Below, in pieces: positions 10,201-17,557 of a stretch of DNA of 33,573 nucleotides. The DNA is from Spirochaetia bacterium (lineage in GTDB: Bacteria; Spirochaetota; Spirochaetia; DAHUYW01): assembly GCA_030041455.1 (NCBI GenBank), contig JASHNV010000115.1, positions 1-33,573 of the forward strand, read 5' to 3'. The first letter of the stretch is position 1, and every line of letters starts with the position of its first letter. The notes under the pieces were generated by a model that was not told where the DNA came from, made no database searches, and saw only the letters and a list, made by a program, of their open reading frames with translations. A program made the position numbers and the translations under genes.

Positions 10201-10651
10201 TCGCCGAGGGATCGAACGTTTGCACGACGGGCGCCTGCGCGCCGCTCGGGAGCTTGCGCACTTCCGCCGACACCTGCGAGGCGACCTCGTTCGCGGCGCT
10301 GCTCTGGTTGACGCCGAGGTCGAAGGAGACGACGACCTGGCTCGTGCCGGTGAAGCTCGTGGAGTCGATCTCGGTGATTCCGTTCAGCGACGAGACCGCG
10401 TCCTCGATCTCCTGGGTGATCTGCTGGTCGATCACGCTCGGCGTCGCTCCGGGATAGGTGGTGGTGACGACGACGAAGGGGAAGTTGATCTGCGGAAACT
10501 GATCCACGCCGAGGCTCAGCGTGCTGATGAGGCCGAAGGCCACCACCGCGACGAACAGGCCTATCGCGAGGACGTACCGCGTGACCGAGAAGCGCACGAG
10601 CGGATTGATCCGGTCGAAGATCCTCGCCTCGAAGTCGCGGAGGGAGCTCAT
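7289..10651 (-). CDS. RND-family efflux pump, inner-membrane permease (HAE1 type)
   Basis: The protein has 1120 residues. The start is the ATG whose A-T-G-A overlaps the adaptor's stop. It has the duplicated RND architecture: one membrane helix, a large periplasmic loop, five helices, then the same again. TM4 carries the proton-relay pair Asp410-Asp411 in GIVVDDSIVVAENVARY, equivalent to AcrB Asp407/Asp408. TM10 has Lys1017 in GLSAKNAILYLDF, equivalent to AcrB Lys940. The first pair is displaced by about 3 residues relative to AcrB and the lysine by about 77, so some 75 extra residues lie between. They fall around residues 505-600, where two extra hydrophobic stretches are visible. The pump would drive proton-coupled export of drugs, detergents or lipids with the adaptor and TolC-like protein encoded upstream. 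Substrates are unknown. Confidence 0.92.
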   Translation of the reverse strand: MSSLRDFEARIFDRINPLVRFSVTRYVLAIGLFVAVVAFGLISTLSLGVDQFPQINFPFVVVTTTYPGATPSVIDQQITQEIEDAVSSLNGITEIDSTSFTGTSQVVVSFDLGVNQSSAANEVASQVSAEVRKLPSGAQAPVVQTFDPSAIPIIQFGLAGGTRSLADVADYVQNNLTPLLLRVGGVANVQTDGAPARTFEVLLNPNLLQYYRLNPQQVVTAIESSAIDQPIGSIVVNRDTLSFSTEKMPADVAEISRIVVDTTRGITVADVGSVRDEAAATNIARVNGVPVVLVSVQKATGANSVAVVAGVRALLQSTQLPDGYRILVSDDSTGAIRATIAATVRQLAVTALVVSLIVLLFLGRLNTVLSVVLAIPIALSAAPVLYNLLGFTFNLISLLALIVAIGIVVDDSIVVAENVARYRAMGFKLTEAVLRGASEVFSAVVAASLSLLSVLIPVSFLPGIVGLFLRQFALGLAAAVAFSLLEAVLFLTVRLAYTPEPAGNLTWADVGRNAARFRESIRWGLSAWRKAFGVILGLAVLGALALTRHPVLLPLLVLYPLALGLGRYLLRLVFGFLQALTTTLHGLTEAGLEVLRDAYARSLGRVLRHGPWVLVGSVAMIVILAVVLFPRISFSFAPQSDDGTMVINLSLAPGTPLSVTNVETAKIERFLLARPEVRTVQAVVGSTGVFTTGVSQTQNATIDVQLVAIDRRRNVYDLIDDYRGPMTRLVADEPSAQLIVSASGGFQGQGSAVTLNIVSANKDLLATRNAEIVHTIERNPYVRDVVSSLSDATTENDFVPDDARIEGTGITPSAVADVLQTYASGTQAGTAEIGGLSYPIEVQIDPTYLSGGQSLLTLPVYSPTLQSIVEVGQLGSLKVNRTPVSLTRFDRLYTATLSIDLKKGAPPALALQSTLEGDLASAGLLKDGVALSPGSSFGPAALAKQLSTAGPLAFLLAVFLAYLVMAAQFNSWRYPVYLLLPVPLAIIGALLFVAVIGGGLDVFGVLGLLLLIGLSAKNAILYLDFVVERIGKMPLAEALIDSARLRFRPIVMTTLTVLVISGPLVFGHGEGSEFGQRLGVVMFGGIIFSAVLTFFVVPAAFYIFERKRAGAPRKESAAGE

Positions 10652-11898
10652 GTGCCGCCCCGCGCCCGCACGGGCGATCCGTCGATGAGCCCGGCGGGCG
10701 GATTGACGACGAGGCTCGCCCCGCCGCCGATCCCGGAGACTGCGGCCTCGGTGCCGCTCTCCGCCATGATGGTGATCGGCGTCTGCCTCGCCGTGTCGTT
10801 CTCGATGAGATAGACGTAATTCGTGTTGTCGGTCGCCTCGATCGCCGCGATCGGAACGAGGACCCCGTAGGCGAGATCGACCGAATACTCGACGCCGCCG
10901 ACCGCGCCGTAGGGGAGGCTCTCGATCGCGGGACCCGAGGCGATGACCGGCACCGCGCCCGAAACGGGGGCGGCCGGGGACTGCGTCACGCGCAGAGGGT
11001 AGTCGGCGCCCCGGTAGGAGAAACGGACCTCGCTTCCGACGACGAGGCTCGCGGCGTCGCCGGGCGCGACGCTGAAGTCCACCTGCCGGTCTCGGCTTGC
11101 GAGCACGAAGGCGGGCCCGTCGGCGCCGATGAACTCGCCCATCTGGGCGGTGAGCGAGACGATCTGGCCCGCGAACGGCGCTCGAACCGAGGCGCCCCGA
11201 AGGTTGTACGCAGCCTCGTCGAGCTGCGCCTGCGCCTCGCCGACGGCGAGCTTCAGCCGCGCGATGTCTCGCGTGCCCGCCTTCCGGTTCTCGTCGAGCG
11301 CGGTATCCGCTGCCTGCAGGTTCGCCTTCGCCTGGTCGAGCTGGCTTTTCGCGCTCTCGAGGCTCGACTCGGTCGTTCCGCCGAGCTTGTAGAGGGCGGT
11401 TTGGGCTTGGTAGCTCCGCTCGGCGGCCGAGAGCGCGGCCTGCGCCGATTGCAGCTGGAGCGCAAGCTTCGGGTTCGCCTGGCTGCTCGAGTCCTCCTCC
11501 ATCTGGAGGTTGATCTGCGAGCTTTCGAGCGCGGCCCGTGCGTTGACGGCCGCGAGGCGGAGGAGCGTGTCGTCGAGCTCGATAACCTCCTCGCCCGCGT
11601 CCACCCAGTCGCCGGCCTTCTTGAGGGTACGGACGACGACGCCGCCAACCTCCGCCGCGACGCTGCTCTGGACGACCGGCTGGACCGTGCCGGCGGTCTG
11701 ATGTCGGACGTCGAGGGAGCCGAGCGACACGGTGACCGCCTGGACCGGGAGCGCGAGCGGCGCGTCGGCGCCCTTCGGCGTCGTGCCCTGCGCGGGCACG
11801 GTCTGCGCGCCGTGAGCGGGCGCTCCGGCGCCGCAGGCGCCGAGCAGGAGCGAAGCCGCCGCCGCGGCGGCGCACGCGAGGAGACCCTGATACTTCAT
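10648..11898 (-). CDS. RND efflux periplasmic adaptor (membrane fusion) lipoprotein
   Basis: The protein has 416 residues from the ATG at 11898, which is preceded by GAGG eight bases upstream. A GTG three codons earlier (11907) is an alternative. The N-terminus is a lipoprotein signal peptide with lipobox LGAC (Cys22 from the chosen start). Then come a biotinyl-lipoyl-like segment (SVAAEVGGVVV and GDWVDAGEEVIELDD), a long alpha-hairpin of heptad-rich sequence, the second half of the lipoyl domain (VRAPFAGQIVSL), and a beta-barrel. These proteins bridge the RND pump and the outer-membrane channel in the periplasm. The gene lies between the TolC-like and RND genes; its stop overlaps the RND start by four bases. 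Confidence 0.9.
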   Translation of the reverse strand: MKYQGLLACAAAAAASLLLGACGAGAPAHGAQTVPAQGTTPKGADAPLALPVQAVTVSLGSLDVRHQTAGTVQPVVQSSVAAEVGGVVVRTLKKAGDWVDAGEEVIELDDTLLRLAAVNARAALESSQINLQMEEDSSSQANPKLALQLQSAQAALSAAERSYQAQTALYKLGGTTESSLESAKSQLDQAKANLQAADTALDENRKAGTRDIARLKLAVGEAQAQLDEAAYNLRGASVRAPFAGQIVSLTAQMGEFIGADGPAFVLASRDRQVDFSVAPGDAASLVVGSEVRFSYRGADYPLRVTQSPAAPVSGAVPVIASGPAIESLPYGAVGGVEYSVDLAYGVLVPIAAIEATDNTNYVYLIENDTARQTPITIMAESGTEAAVSGIGGGASLVVNPPAGLIDGSPVRARGGT

Positions 11899-11908
11899 TC
11901 GCCTCACC

Positions 11909-13426
11909 TCACTCCCCCATGACGTTGAGCAGATCGAGGACCCCGAGCTGGGCGTTGCGCTCCGCCTGCGCGAGGTCCGACTGCGCGTTCGCGTTGTCCA
12001 CGGAAGCGTCCAGGAGGTCCTGGTTGGTCGCCGTGCCGTAGGTCACCTGCGACTCTTTCAGCTTGAAGAGAAGACCGAACTTCTCGGCCGCGAGCCGGGC
12101 GAGCTCCAGCCGCTCGAACTGGATCTGGACCGCGTCGTAGGCTTGTTCAATATCGGCCGCGATATTCCGCTCGACCTGCGCCTCCTGCAGCCGGTAGACT
12201 TCCTGCTGCTGGAGGTTCGCTTCGACCTTGCTCTTTGCCGCTCCGCCGTCGAGGATCGGCAGCGACAGGTCGACGCCGAGATTCGCGACTTCGGCGTTGT
12301 CGCCCTGGCCCTGCCAGTCGAGGAGGACGCTCGCGCCGCCGCTCACGGAAACCGTGGGAGTCTGCGCGCCGCGGACGAGGTCGAGATCGATGTCGGCGGA
12401 CTCCCTGCTGAGCTCGATCTCGCTCGCGTCGCTCCTGCGCTTGAGGCCTTCCGCGATCGCCTCCTCCACGCTCCCCACCGGCATCGCCGGCGGCGCCTCC
12501 TCCTTCACGAGGAATCGCGCGCCAGACGGGTAGCCCATGAGGTCGGCGAGCCTCACCCGCGCGATCTGGAAATCGTACACCGCGCTCTGGTAGTCGATGA
12601 CGGCGCTCCTCGCGTTGATCTCGGCGCTCTTCAGGTCGACCTCCGTCGCCTGTTTCAGCGCCGCGATGGCGCGGATCTGGTCGTAGACGTCGCGTTGCTG
12701 CTTGACGATCGTCTCCTTGACGTCGAGCGCGCGCTGCGCTCCGAGCATCGAGTAGAACGCCTGCTTCACCTTGTAGACGAGGTTGAGCCGCGAGGCCGCG
12801 GTCGAGAGCTTTTGACTCTCGAGGCCGAGCAGGCTCTTCTTCACCGCCGCGAGCCCGGTGCCTCCCGGGTAACCGTTCCAGATCGTTTGGTTGACGCTCA
12901 CGCTGAGGGAGCCGGTGTTGTCGTTGATGGTCGGAATGATTTCGCCGGGCAGATTCGGCAGGAGGCTAAAAAGCGACGACTGGCTCGCGATGGAGGGCAT
13001 GTAGGGGTTGGCCGTCACCGAAAGGCTCGTGAGGGGCCCGTTCACGGTGAGCCCGGCCTGCGGGCCGTCCCAGTTTCCGGCGCCGGAACCGGTCACCGAG
13101 GAGTGAAGCTCGTAGAGCGTCGGGTCCCCGAAAGTCCCGGAATCCCCGTAGCCGAGCGATCCGCTCACGGTCACGGCGTTCGTCGCCTCGGTCGCCTCGA
13201 ACTGCTCGGTCGCGACGTCGAGGTTGCCCTGGAGGATCTTGTTGTCCGGACCGTCGGCGAGCGCGGCCTCGATGCACGTCGATAGCGAGAGGACCTCGGG
13301 AGCCTGCGACGGGGCGCCGAGCGCCTTCGCGGACGGGATGAGGAGGACAGCGATCGAAACGAGCGCGGCCGGGGCGCGCGCGCAACGGATGCGCGAGCGC
13401 CCCGCGGGGGTTGCTCTGAGCGCCAT
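11909..13426 (-). CDS. TolC-like outer-membrane efflux protein
   Basis: The protein has 505 residues with an N-terminal Sec signal (hydrophobic core near residues 18-32, cleavage plausible at AKALGA). Two repeats of the outer-membrane efflux domain follow, each with long helical, alanine- and glutamine-rich segments such as AAKSKVEANLQQQEVYRLQEA, and the ending NAQSDLAQAERNAQLGVLDLLNVMG is typical of TolC-family proteins. It would form the trimeric outer-membrane exit duct, which implies a diderm envelope. AAGGA precedes the ATG at 13426 at good spacing. It is the first gene of the tolC-adaptor-RND operon, ending ten bases before the adaptor start. Confidence 0.88.
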   Translation of the reverse strand: MALRATPAGRSRIRCARAPAALVSIAVLLIPSAKALGAPSQAPEVLSLSTCIEAALADGPDNKILQGNLDVATEQFEATEATNAVTVSGSLGYGDSGTFGDPTLYELHSSVTGSGAGNWDGPQAGLTVNGPLTSLSVTANPYMPSIASQSSLFSLLPNLPGEIIPTINDNTGSLSVSVNQTIWNGYPGGTGLAAVKKSLLGLESQKLSTAASRLNLVYKVKQAFYSMLGAQRALDVKETIVKQQRDVYDQIRAIAALKQATEVDLKSAEINARSAVIDYQSAVYDFQIARVRLADLMGYPSGARFLVKEEAPPAMPVGSVEEAIAEGLKRRSDASEIELSRESADIDLDLVRGAQTPTVSVSGGASVLLDWQGQGDNAEVANLGVDLSLPILDGGAAKSKVEANLQQQEVYRLQEAQVERNIAADIEQAYDAVQIQFERLELARLAAEKFGLLFKLKESQVTYGTATNQDLLDASVDNANAQSDLAQAERNAQLGVLDLLNVMGE

Positions 13427-14130
13427 GACAGCTTCCTTATTTAACCTACGCGTCGAAGGCCTACCGCTGTCGCGGGAGCGCGCTCATCGGCGGTGTACCG
13501 CAGCGCCTTCCGGCGGCTCCCCGGACGACGATCGAGCGAGCTCGAGGCCTGTCGCGACGAACGGGACGAGGAAACCCGCGCCGGCGGGCGACCCGTTCCC
13601 ACCGACGGACCGGGCCGCCTCGCGCACGGTTCCCATGGCAGAGACGGTACGAAACGGATATAAACGAATCATAAACGGCGTCGCTCCTCGGGCCTTCTCG
13701 CGAGAGGTCGGCCTCCCGGAGTCGTTCTCAGGTCTCACCAAGAATAATAAAAAGCTCCGCGGAAATCAATATAATCAATAAGAAAATGAATGATATTTAT
13801 TTTCCTGTGTGTTCGCTAGAGATTATTCGCTCCTCGATGGACCTCAGGCGACCTGGGGATGGGTTCCACCAGGGATCCGCCTCGGCTCAGGCTGCACGGA
13901 CAGTACACGCGATCGCGTCCCGGCTTGAAGCGTCCCTCTTCCCCGCGCCCTCGACCTCGCCACGCATGCTCCGCGCCCGGCGCGAGCTGTCGCCTGAGGA
14001 GGCCTCCGCCACGCCGCCTCGGGCGCGCGGCGGCTCCGCGCGACCGAGCCAGGGAGGCCGCTCGACCGCGTTCCGCCGTAAGCCCTCCGGCCCATGAGTC
14101 CGGGGCCTTCGCGCTCCCCGCGGACCCGTG
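13427..14130. other. Gene-free spacer of about 0.7 kb with an AT-rich core
   Basis: No convincing gene is seen between the TolC-like gene and the FAM173-like gene. The open frames present are low-complexity or antisense. The segment from about 13650 to 13820 is markedly AT-rich for this genome and includes TATAAT at 13770-13775 on the plus strand, without a matching -35. It probably holds the promoter of the minus-strand efflux operon, but I cannot place that promoter. The part from 13840 to 14090 is GC-rich and featureless to me. Confidence 0.5.
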
Positions 14131-14158
14131 TTGACAACGCGGCGAGGCTCGGTACCAT
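14131..14158 (+). promoter_or_regulatory. Sigma70-type promoter, apparently leaderless, for the FAM173-like gene
   Basis: The -35 is TTGACA (14131-14136), followed after 16 bases by TACCAT (14153-14158). The gene's ATG is at 14165, six bases after the -10, exactly where transcription should begin. No ribosome-binding site lies in range; the nearest GAGG would be upstream of the transcript start. Confidence 0.65.
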
Positions 14159-14164
14159 CGTGGT

Positions 14165-14674
14165 ATGACGACGCTCCTTGTTCTCGCGATAGCGGGTCTC
14201 GCGTGCTACCTGCTTCTCGTGCTCTTCTCTCCGATGGGGCGGGGGGCGATCTACGAGCCGAGCGATCGGGCGCAGACCGCGCTCATCGCCGAGATGGCGC
14301 GAGTCGAGCCCGGCGACCTCGCGGCCGATCTCGGCTCGGGCGACGGAAGGGTCGTCATCGCGCTCGCGCGCGCCGGCGCTCAAGCGCACGGCTACGAGGT
14401 GAACCTCTACCTCGTGCTCCTTTCTCGACTCAACATTCGGCGGGCCGGGCTCGCGGGACGCGCCTTCATCCATTGGAAAAGCTTCTGGCGCGCGAGTTTC
14501 GAGGACTTTCAAGTGGTGACGACCTTCCAGGTCGGCGTCATCATGGCTCGCCTCGAGGCGAAGCTCGCCGGCGAGCTTGCCCCCGGCGCTCGCATTGTCT
14601 CCCATCACTGGCGGTTCCCGACGCTTCCGATCGTCGAGTACCGGCAGGACGTCTACCTGTACCGCCCGCGCTAG
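14165..14674 (+). CDS. Membrane-anchored class I SAM methyltransferase, FAM173/ATPSC-KMT-like
   Basis: The protein has 169 residues. An N-terminal hydrophobic segment (residues 3-21) anchors it in the membrane. Methyltransferase motif I is DLGSGDGRVVIALA (from Asp55), followed by GYEVN with the acidic residue Glu78 expected to bind the SAM ribose. The pattern DLGSGDGR, GYE.N, L..SR, LE.KL..EL..GARIVS, together with the short length and single N-terminal anchor, resembles the FAM173 family of lysine methyltransferases that in eukaryotes modify the ATP-synthase c-subunit and the ADP/ATP translocase. The bacterial substrate is unknown. The family's usual DLW-K element after motif I is altered here (KSFWRASF). 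The gene has its own promoter immediately before the ATG. Confidence 0.7.
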   Translation: MTTLLVLAIAGLACYLLLVLFSPMGRGAIYEPSDRAQTALIAEMARVEPGDLAADLGSGDGRVVIALARAGAQAHGYEVNLYLVLLSRLNIRRAGLAGRAFIHWKSFWRASFEDFQVVTTFQVGVIMARLEAKLAGELAPGARIVSHHWRFPTLPIVEYRQDVYLYRPR

Positions 14675-14701
14675 GCCTGGCCTTTCGCCGGGCGCCGACA
14701 C

Positions 14702-14729
14702 TTGATTTTTCCGGATGCTCGGCTATGAT
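14702..14729 (+). promoter_or_regulatory. Sigma70-type promoter, apparently leaderless, for the cyclase gene
   Basis: TTGATT (14702-14707) and TATGAT (14724-14729) are separated by 16 bases. Transcription would begin at about 14736, and the ATG is at 14738. There is no Shine-Dalgarno-like sequence upstream. The arrangement repeats that of the preceding gene. Confidence 0.65.
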
Positions 14730-14737
14730 TGCACGAC

Positions 14738-16852
14738 ATGCACCCCGAGGACTACCGGCTCGCGGCCATCATGTACAGCGACATAGAGGGCTTCGGTCGG
14801 ATGATGGAGCAGGAGGCGAGAAACGCGCTCGACCTGCTCGATTATCAGCACAGCCTCATCCGCGACCTCGCAGAAACCTCCAAGGGTCGGGTCATCAAGA
14901 CCGTCGGCGACGACACGCTCGTGGAGTTTCCCACGACGCTCGACGCGGTGAGCTGCGCGGTCGCGATCCAAGAGACCATCGCCGACTACAACGCGAGGAG
15001 CGGCAAGCCCCCGCTTCGGCTGCGGATCGGAATCCACCTCGGCGACATCCATTTCCTCGAGAACGACGCTCTCGGCGAGGGCATCAACGTGGCCTCCCGG
15101 CTTCAATCGATCGCCCGCCCCGGCTGCGTTTGCGTCTCCGAGGACGTGTACAACAACGTCGTCAACCGCTTTCACGGCGACTTTCGCAGGTTCGGCGTCG
15201 TGAAGGCGAAGAACGCGGACAAGGAGATCAACGCCTACGAGATCGGAACGCCAAGCTCCCCCGCCCAGTCGGGGCGCCCCGAGCGCGGAGAGCCCGAGCG
15301 AGAGTCCCGGGAGCCGAAGGCGTCGGCGGGCGAGGACGCCGAGTTCGACGAGCTCAAGGCGTTCGTCGTCCAGCAAATCAAACGCCTCGGCCGGCGGCTC
15401 TCGGTCGACCGGTTGAAAGCGATCTTTCCCAATCCCGGCCCGGACTTCGATCGCGAAGTCGAACGCCTCGCCGACATGGGCTTTCTCTCCCGGGGGGGCG
15501 ACGCTTCCGGGGAGGGGGAAGGCGCCGCGAGATCCGAAGGAAGACCGCACGACTGGTATCGAGGCTACGAGCGCATCGCCTGGGAGAAGGCGGCCTGGAA
15601 GGCGCAGAGGCACGCATTGCATCACGCCGAGCACGTCCGACGCCATCTCGAGCGCCACGGCTACCGCGGCGATCCGTCGGCGGGGGCCCATTGGGGCCGC
15701 CCGGCCACCTACGCCGAATACCGCACGCAGGTGATCGAGCATGCGAAGCGGGCGCAGGCCGGGCTTCTCGGCAACCTGATTCCCTTCTTCGCCGTGAACG
15801 GCTTCCTTTTCTTCATCAACCTCACCACCGGATTCGCCTTCCCGTGGTTTCTCTTTCCCCTCGGGGGCTGGAGCATCGGCGCCGTGAGCCACCTCGTGTC
15901 CGCCGCCAACCACAAGCGCGAGCGCGACGAGGTCGAGGCGCTGCCCGAGACGCTGAGCGACAAGGATTACGACGAGCTCTATAGGTACCATCACGCGCGC
16001 GCCGCGGCGCGAACCACCGCGGGTTCGCTCCTCGCGGTGTCGGTTTTTCTCGCGGTCATCAACGCGGTGGTCTCTCCCCACTACCCTTGGGCGCTCTTTC
16101 CCATCGGCGGCATGATGATCGCCGTCGTGAGCACCATGTCGTCCTACCTTGCGAAACGGGGAGGATTCCTCAAGCGGCTGAAGCGCCTCATGTCGGGGAC
16201 GACGAAGGCGGCGGGGGAGCGCATCGAAGGCGAGGAGGGAGACGAGGGACTCACGAAGCAGGCGCGCGCCCTCGCCGAGGCGATTCTCGCCCAGGCGAGG
16301 ACGCTCGGCGACGACAAGGCGCACGTCGTGGGGGACCTCAAACCCCTCCTCGACGCCTATATCTCCCAGATTCGGAAGCTTTCGCGGAGAAGCTCCGAGG
16401 TCGACGAGATCATGGCCGCGCTTCCGCGCGCCGAGCTCGAGCGCGACCTCAGCGTGCTGCGCTCGCGGCTTGGCTCCGCGGCGAGCGAGAAGCTGAAGAG
16501 CGAGTATCGTCGGTCGATCGAGCAGATCGAGCGCCAGAAGAGCTCCTTCGACGATCTCAAGGGTCAGAAGGAGCTGCTCGATCTCAGGATCGGGAGCTCG
16601 ATCAACTCGCTGAAGCAGATGCAGATCGACATGGCGCGCATGGCCGGGCTCGACTCGAGCGCCGACTCAGGCTCCTACGCCGGCTTTCGCAAGAAGACCG
16701 AGGAGCTCGCCGAGTACCTCCAGGACCTCGAGGCGGGCTACCGGGAGCTCGACGAGATGCCGGCGCTCGGCAAGAGGGAGCGGTTGGAGGCCGATCGGCT
16801 CCTCCAGGAGTTCAAGACGAACGAGGAGCGGCGAAAGAAGGGCGGCGCGTAG
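14738..16852 (+). CDS. Class III adenylate cyclase fused to two 2TM modules and a C-terminal coiled coil
   Basis: The protein has 704 residues. The N-terminal class III cyclase domain (about 1-170) is catalytically complete: metal-binding Asp15 (YSDIEGF) and Asp58 (KTVGDD), purine-recognising Lys54, and the transition-state pair Asn117 and Arg121 (GEGINVASR). The position that is usually Asp three residues before the Asn is Glu114. Lys54 favours ATP over GTP. A charged linker with a helical segment (about 205-250) follows. Next come two 2TM-type hairpins at about 345-387 and 426-471, each with a P-W-x-L-F-P-[IL]-G-G loop. A long heptad-rich C-terminal region (about 500-700) completes it. The product would be a membrane-tethered cAMP synthase with a cytosolic scaffold or sensor tail. 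ATG 14738 is preferred over an upstream TTG because of the promoter position. Confidence 0.85.
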   Translation: MHPEDYRLAAIMYSDIEGFGRMMEQEARNALDLLDYQHSLIRDLAETSKGRVIKTVGDDTLVEFPTTLDAVSCAVAIQETIADYNARSGKPPLRLRIGIHLGDIHFLENDALGEGINVASRLQSIARPGCVCVSEDVYNNVVNRFHGDFRRFGVVKAKNADKEINAYEIGTPSSPAQSGRPERGEPERESREPKASAGEDAEFDELKAFVVQQIKRLGRRLSVDRLKAIFPNPGPDFDREVERLADMGFLSRGGDASGEGEGAARSEGRPHDWYRGYERIAWEKAAWKAQRHALHHAEHVRRHLERHGYRGDPSAGAHWGRPATYAEYRTQVIEHAKRAQAGLLGNLIPFFAVNGFLFFINLTTGFAFPWFLFPLGGWSIGAVSHLVSAANHKRERDEVEALPETLSDKDYDELYRYHHARAAARTTAGSLLAVSVFLAVINAVVSPHYPWALFPIGGMMIAVVSTMSSYLAKRGGFLKRLKRLMSGTTKAAGERIEGEEGDEGLTKQARALAEAILAQARTLGDDKAHVVGDLKPLLDAYISQIRKLSRRSSEVDEIMAALPRAELERDLSVLRSRLGSAASEKLKSEYRRSIEQIERQKSSFDDLKGQKELLDLRIGSSINSLKQMQIDMARMAGLDSSADSGSYAGFRKKTEELAEYLQDLEAGYRELDEMPALGKRERLEADRLLQEFKTNEERRKKGGA

Positions 16853-16938
16853 AGGCGGCGGAAGCTTCCGTCAGGCTCGACGCCGCGTCGAGCGCATCGG
16901 TTGGGCATGTGCGATCGCGGCCTTCGGAGAGGGGTGGG

Positions 16939-17364
16939 ATGGGGTCTGCCGAGAAGAAGCGACGCAGGGAGGCCAACCGGGCTCTTGCGGGCTACTCCTT
17001 CGTTTTCAACGGGCAGCGGAGGCCGCTCAAGGCGAGCCGGGCGGCGTCCGACATGCTCTTGGAGTATGCCTCCCCGCTCGTCGAACCGGTCCGAAGCTGG
17101 ATGCTCGCGGTGGCAATCGCGGTCTTCTCGTGGAACGTCACGCTCATGGAGCCGCCCAACCGTCCGAAGCTCATCGACGAGTTGGTTTCCTCGCTTTTCG
17201 GCGGGAAACCGGGTCTCCAGACGAGAGTCCGAACGTACGTGGCGCACATGATCGAGCGCAAGCTCCGATTGTACCCCGACGAGCCGATCTACTTTGCCGT
17301 CGACGCTCTGAGCGCTCCTCCCGCCGAAGGGGAGGCGCCGAGCTCCGTGGTCGAGGGGAGCTGA
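16939..17364 (+). CDS. Hypothetical protein (141 aa)
   Basis: I do not recognise this protein. It has 141 residues, starting at the ATG preceded by GGAGAGG at good spacing. The N-terminus is strongly basic (EKKRRREANRA). One moderately hydrophobic stretch around WMLAVAIAVFSWNV is too polar-flanked to be certain as a membrane helix. The C-terminal third is acidic. The wording YASPLVEPVRSWMLAVAIAVFSWNVTLM is that of a folded, mostly helical protein. It lies 86 bases after the cyclase gene and may be co-transcribed with it. A strong hairpin follows at 17416. No function is assigned. Confidence 0.65.
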   Translation: MGSAEKKRRREANRALAGYSFVFNGQRRPLKASRAASDMLLEYASPLVEPVRSWMLAVAIAVFSWNVTLMEPPNRPKLIDELVSSLFGGKPGLQTRVRTYVAHMIERKLRLYPDEPIYFAVDALSAPPAEGEAPSSVVEGS

Positions 17365-17415
17365 CCCGCCCGTATCGCTTCGCCCGCCCCGGGCGCTCGC
17401 ATGCCGCCCGCGGAT

Positions 17416-17442
17416 GGGGGCCGCTCCGCCGGAGCGGCCCCC
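17416..17442. terminator. Strong GC hairpin after the 141-aa gene
   Basis: A perfect 12-base-pair stem (GGGGGCCGCTCC / GGAGCGGCCCCC) with loop GCC begins about 50 bases after the stop. No T-tract follows, so it is a hairpin-type terminator candidate or a transcript-end stabiliser rather than a classical intrinsic terminator. Confidence 0.55.
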
Positions 17443-17557
17443 CCGCTCGCGCCAGGCGGTCGAACCCATCGATTCCCGCCCTTCCGGCTCCGGTCGGCAC
17501 TTCATCATTCCATGCAAATCTGGTAGACTGCGGCGGCTCTCGTGAGCAACCGACCCC

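Noticed and set aside
10652-11875. Extension of the RND frame across the adaptor gene
   Set aside because: The frame stays open by chance in GC-rich DNA. The adaptor with its lipobox occupies this stretch in another frame, and the RND start is fixed by the ATGA overlap at 10648-10651.
13786-14097. A 103-codon plus-strand frame in the gap before the FAM173-like gene
   Set aside because: It has low-complexity Arg/Pro/Ser/Ala composition, no ribosome site and no recognisable pattern.
14723-16324. A 533-codon minus-strand frame
   Set aside because: It is antisense to the cyclase gene, whose catalytic residues and membrane hairpins are clear.
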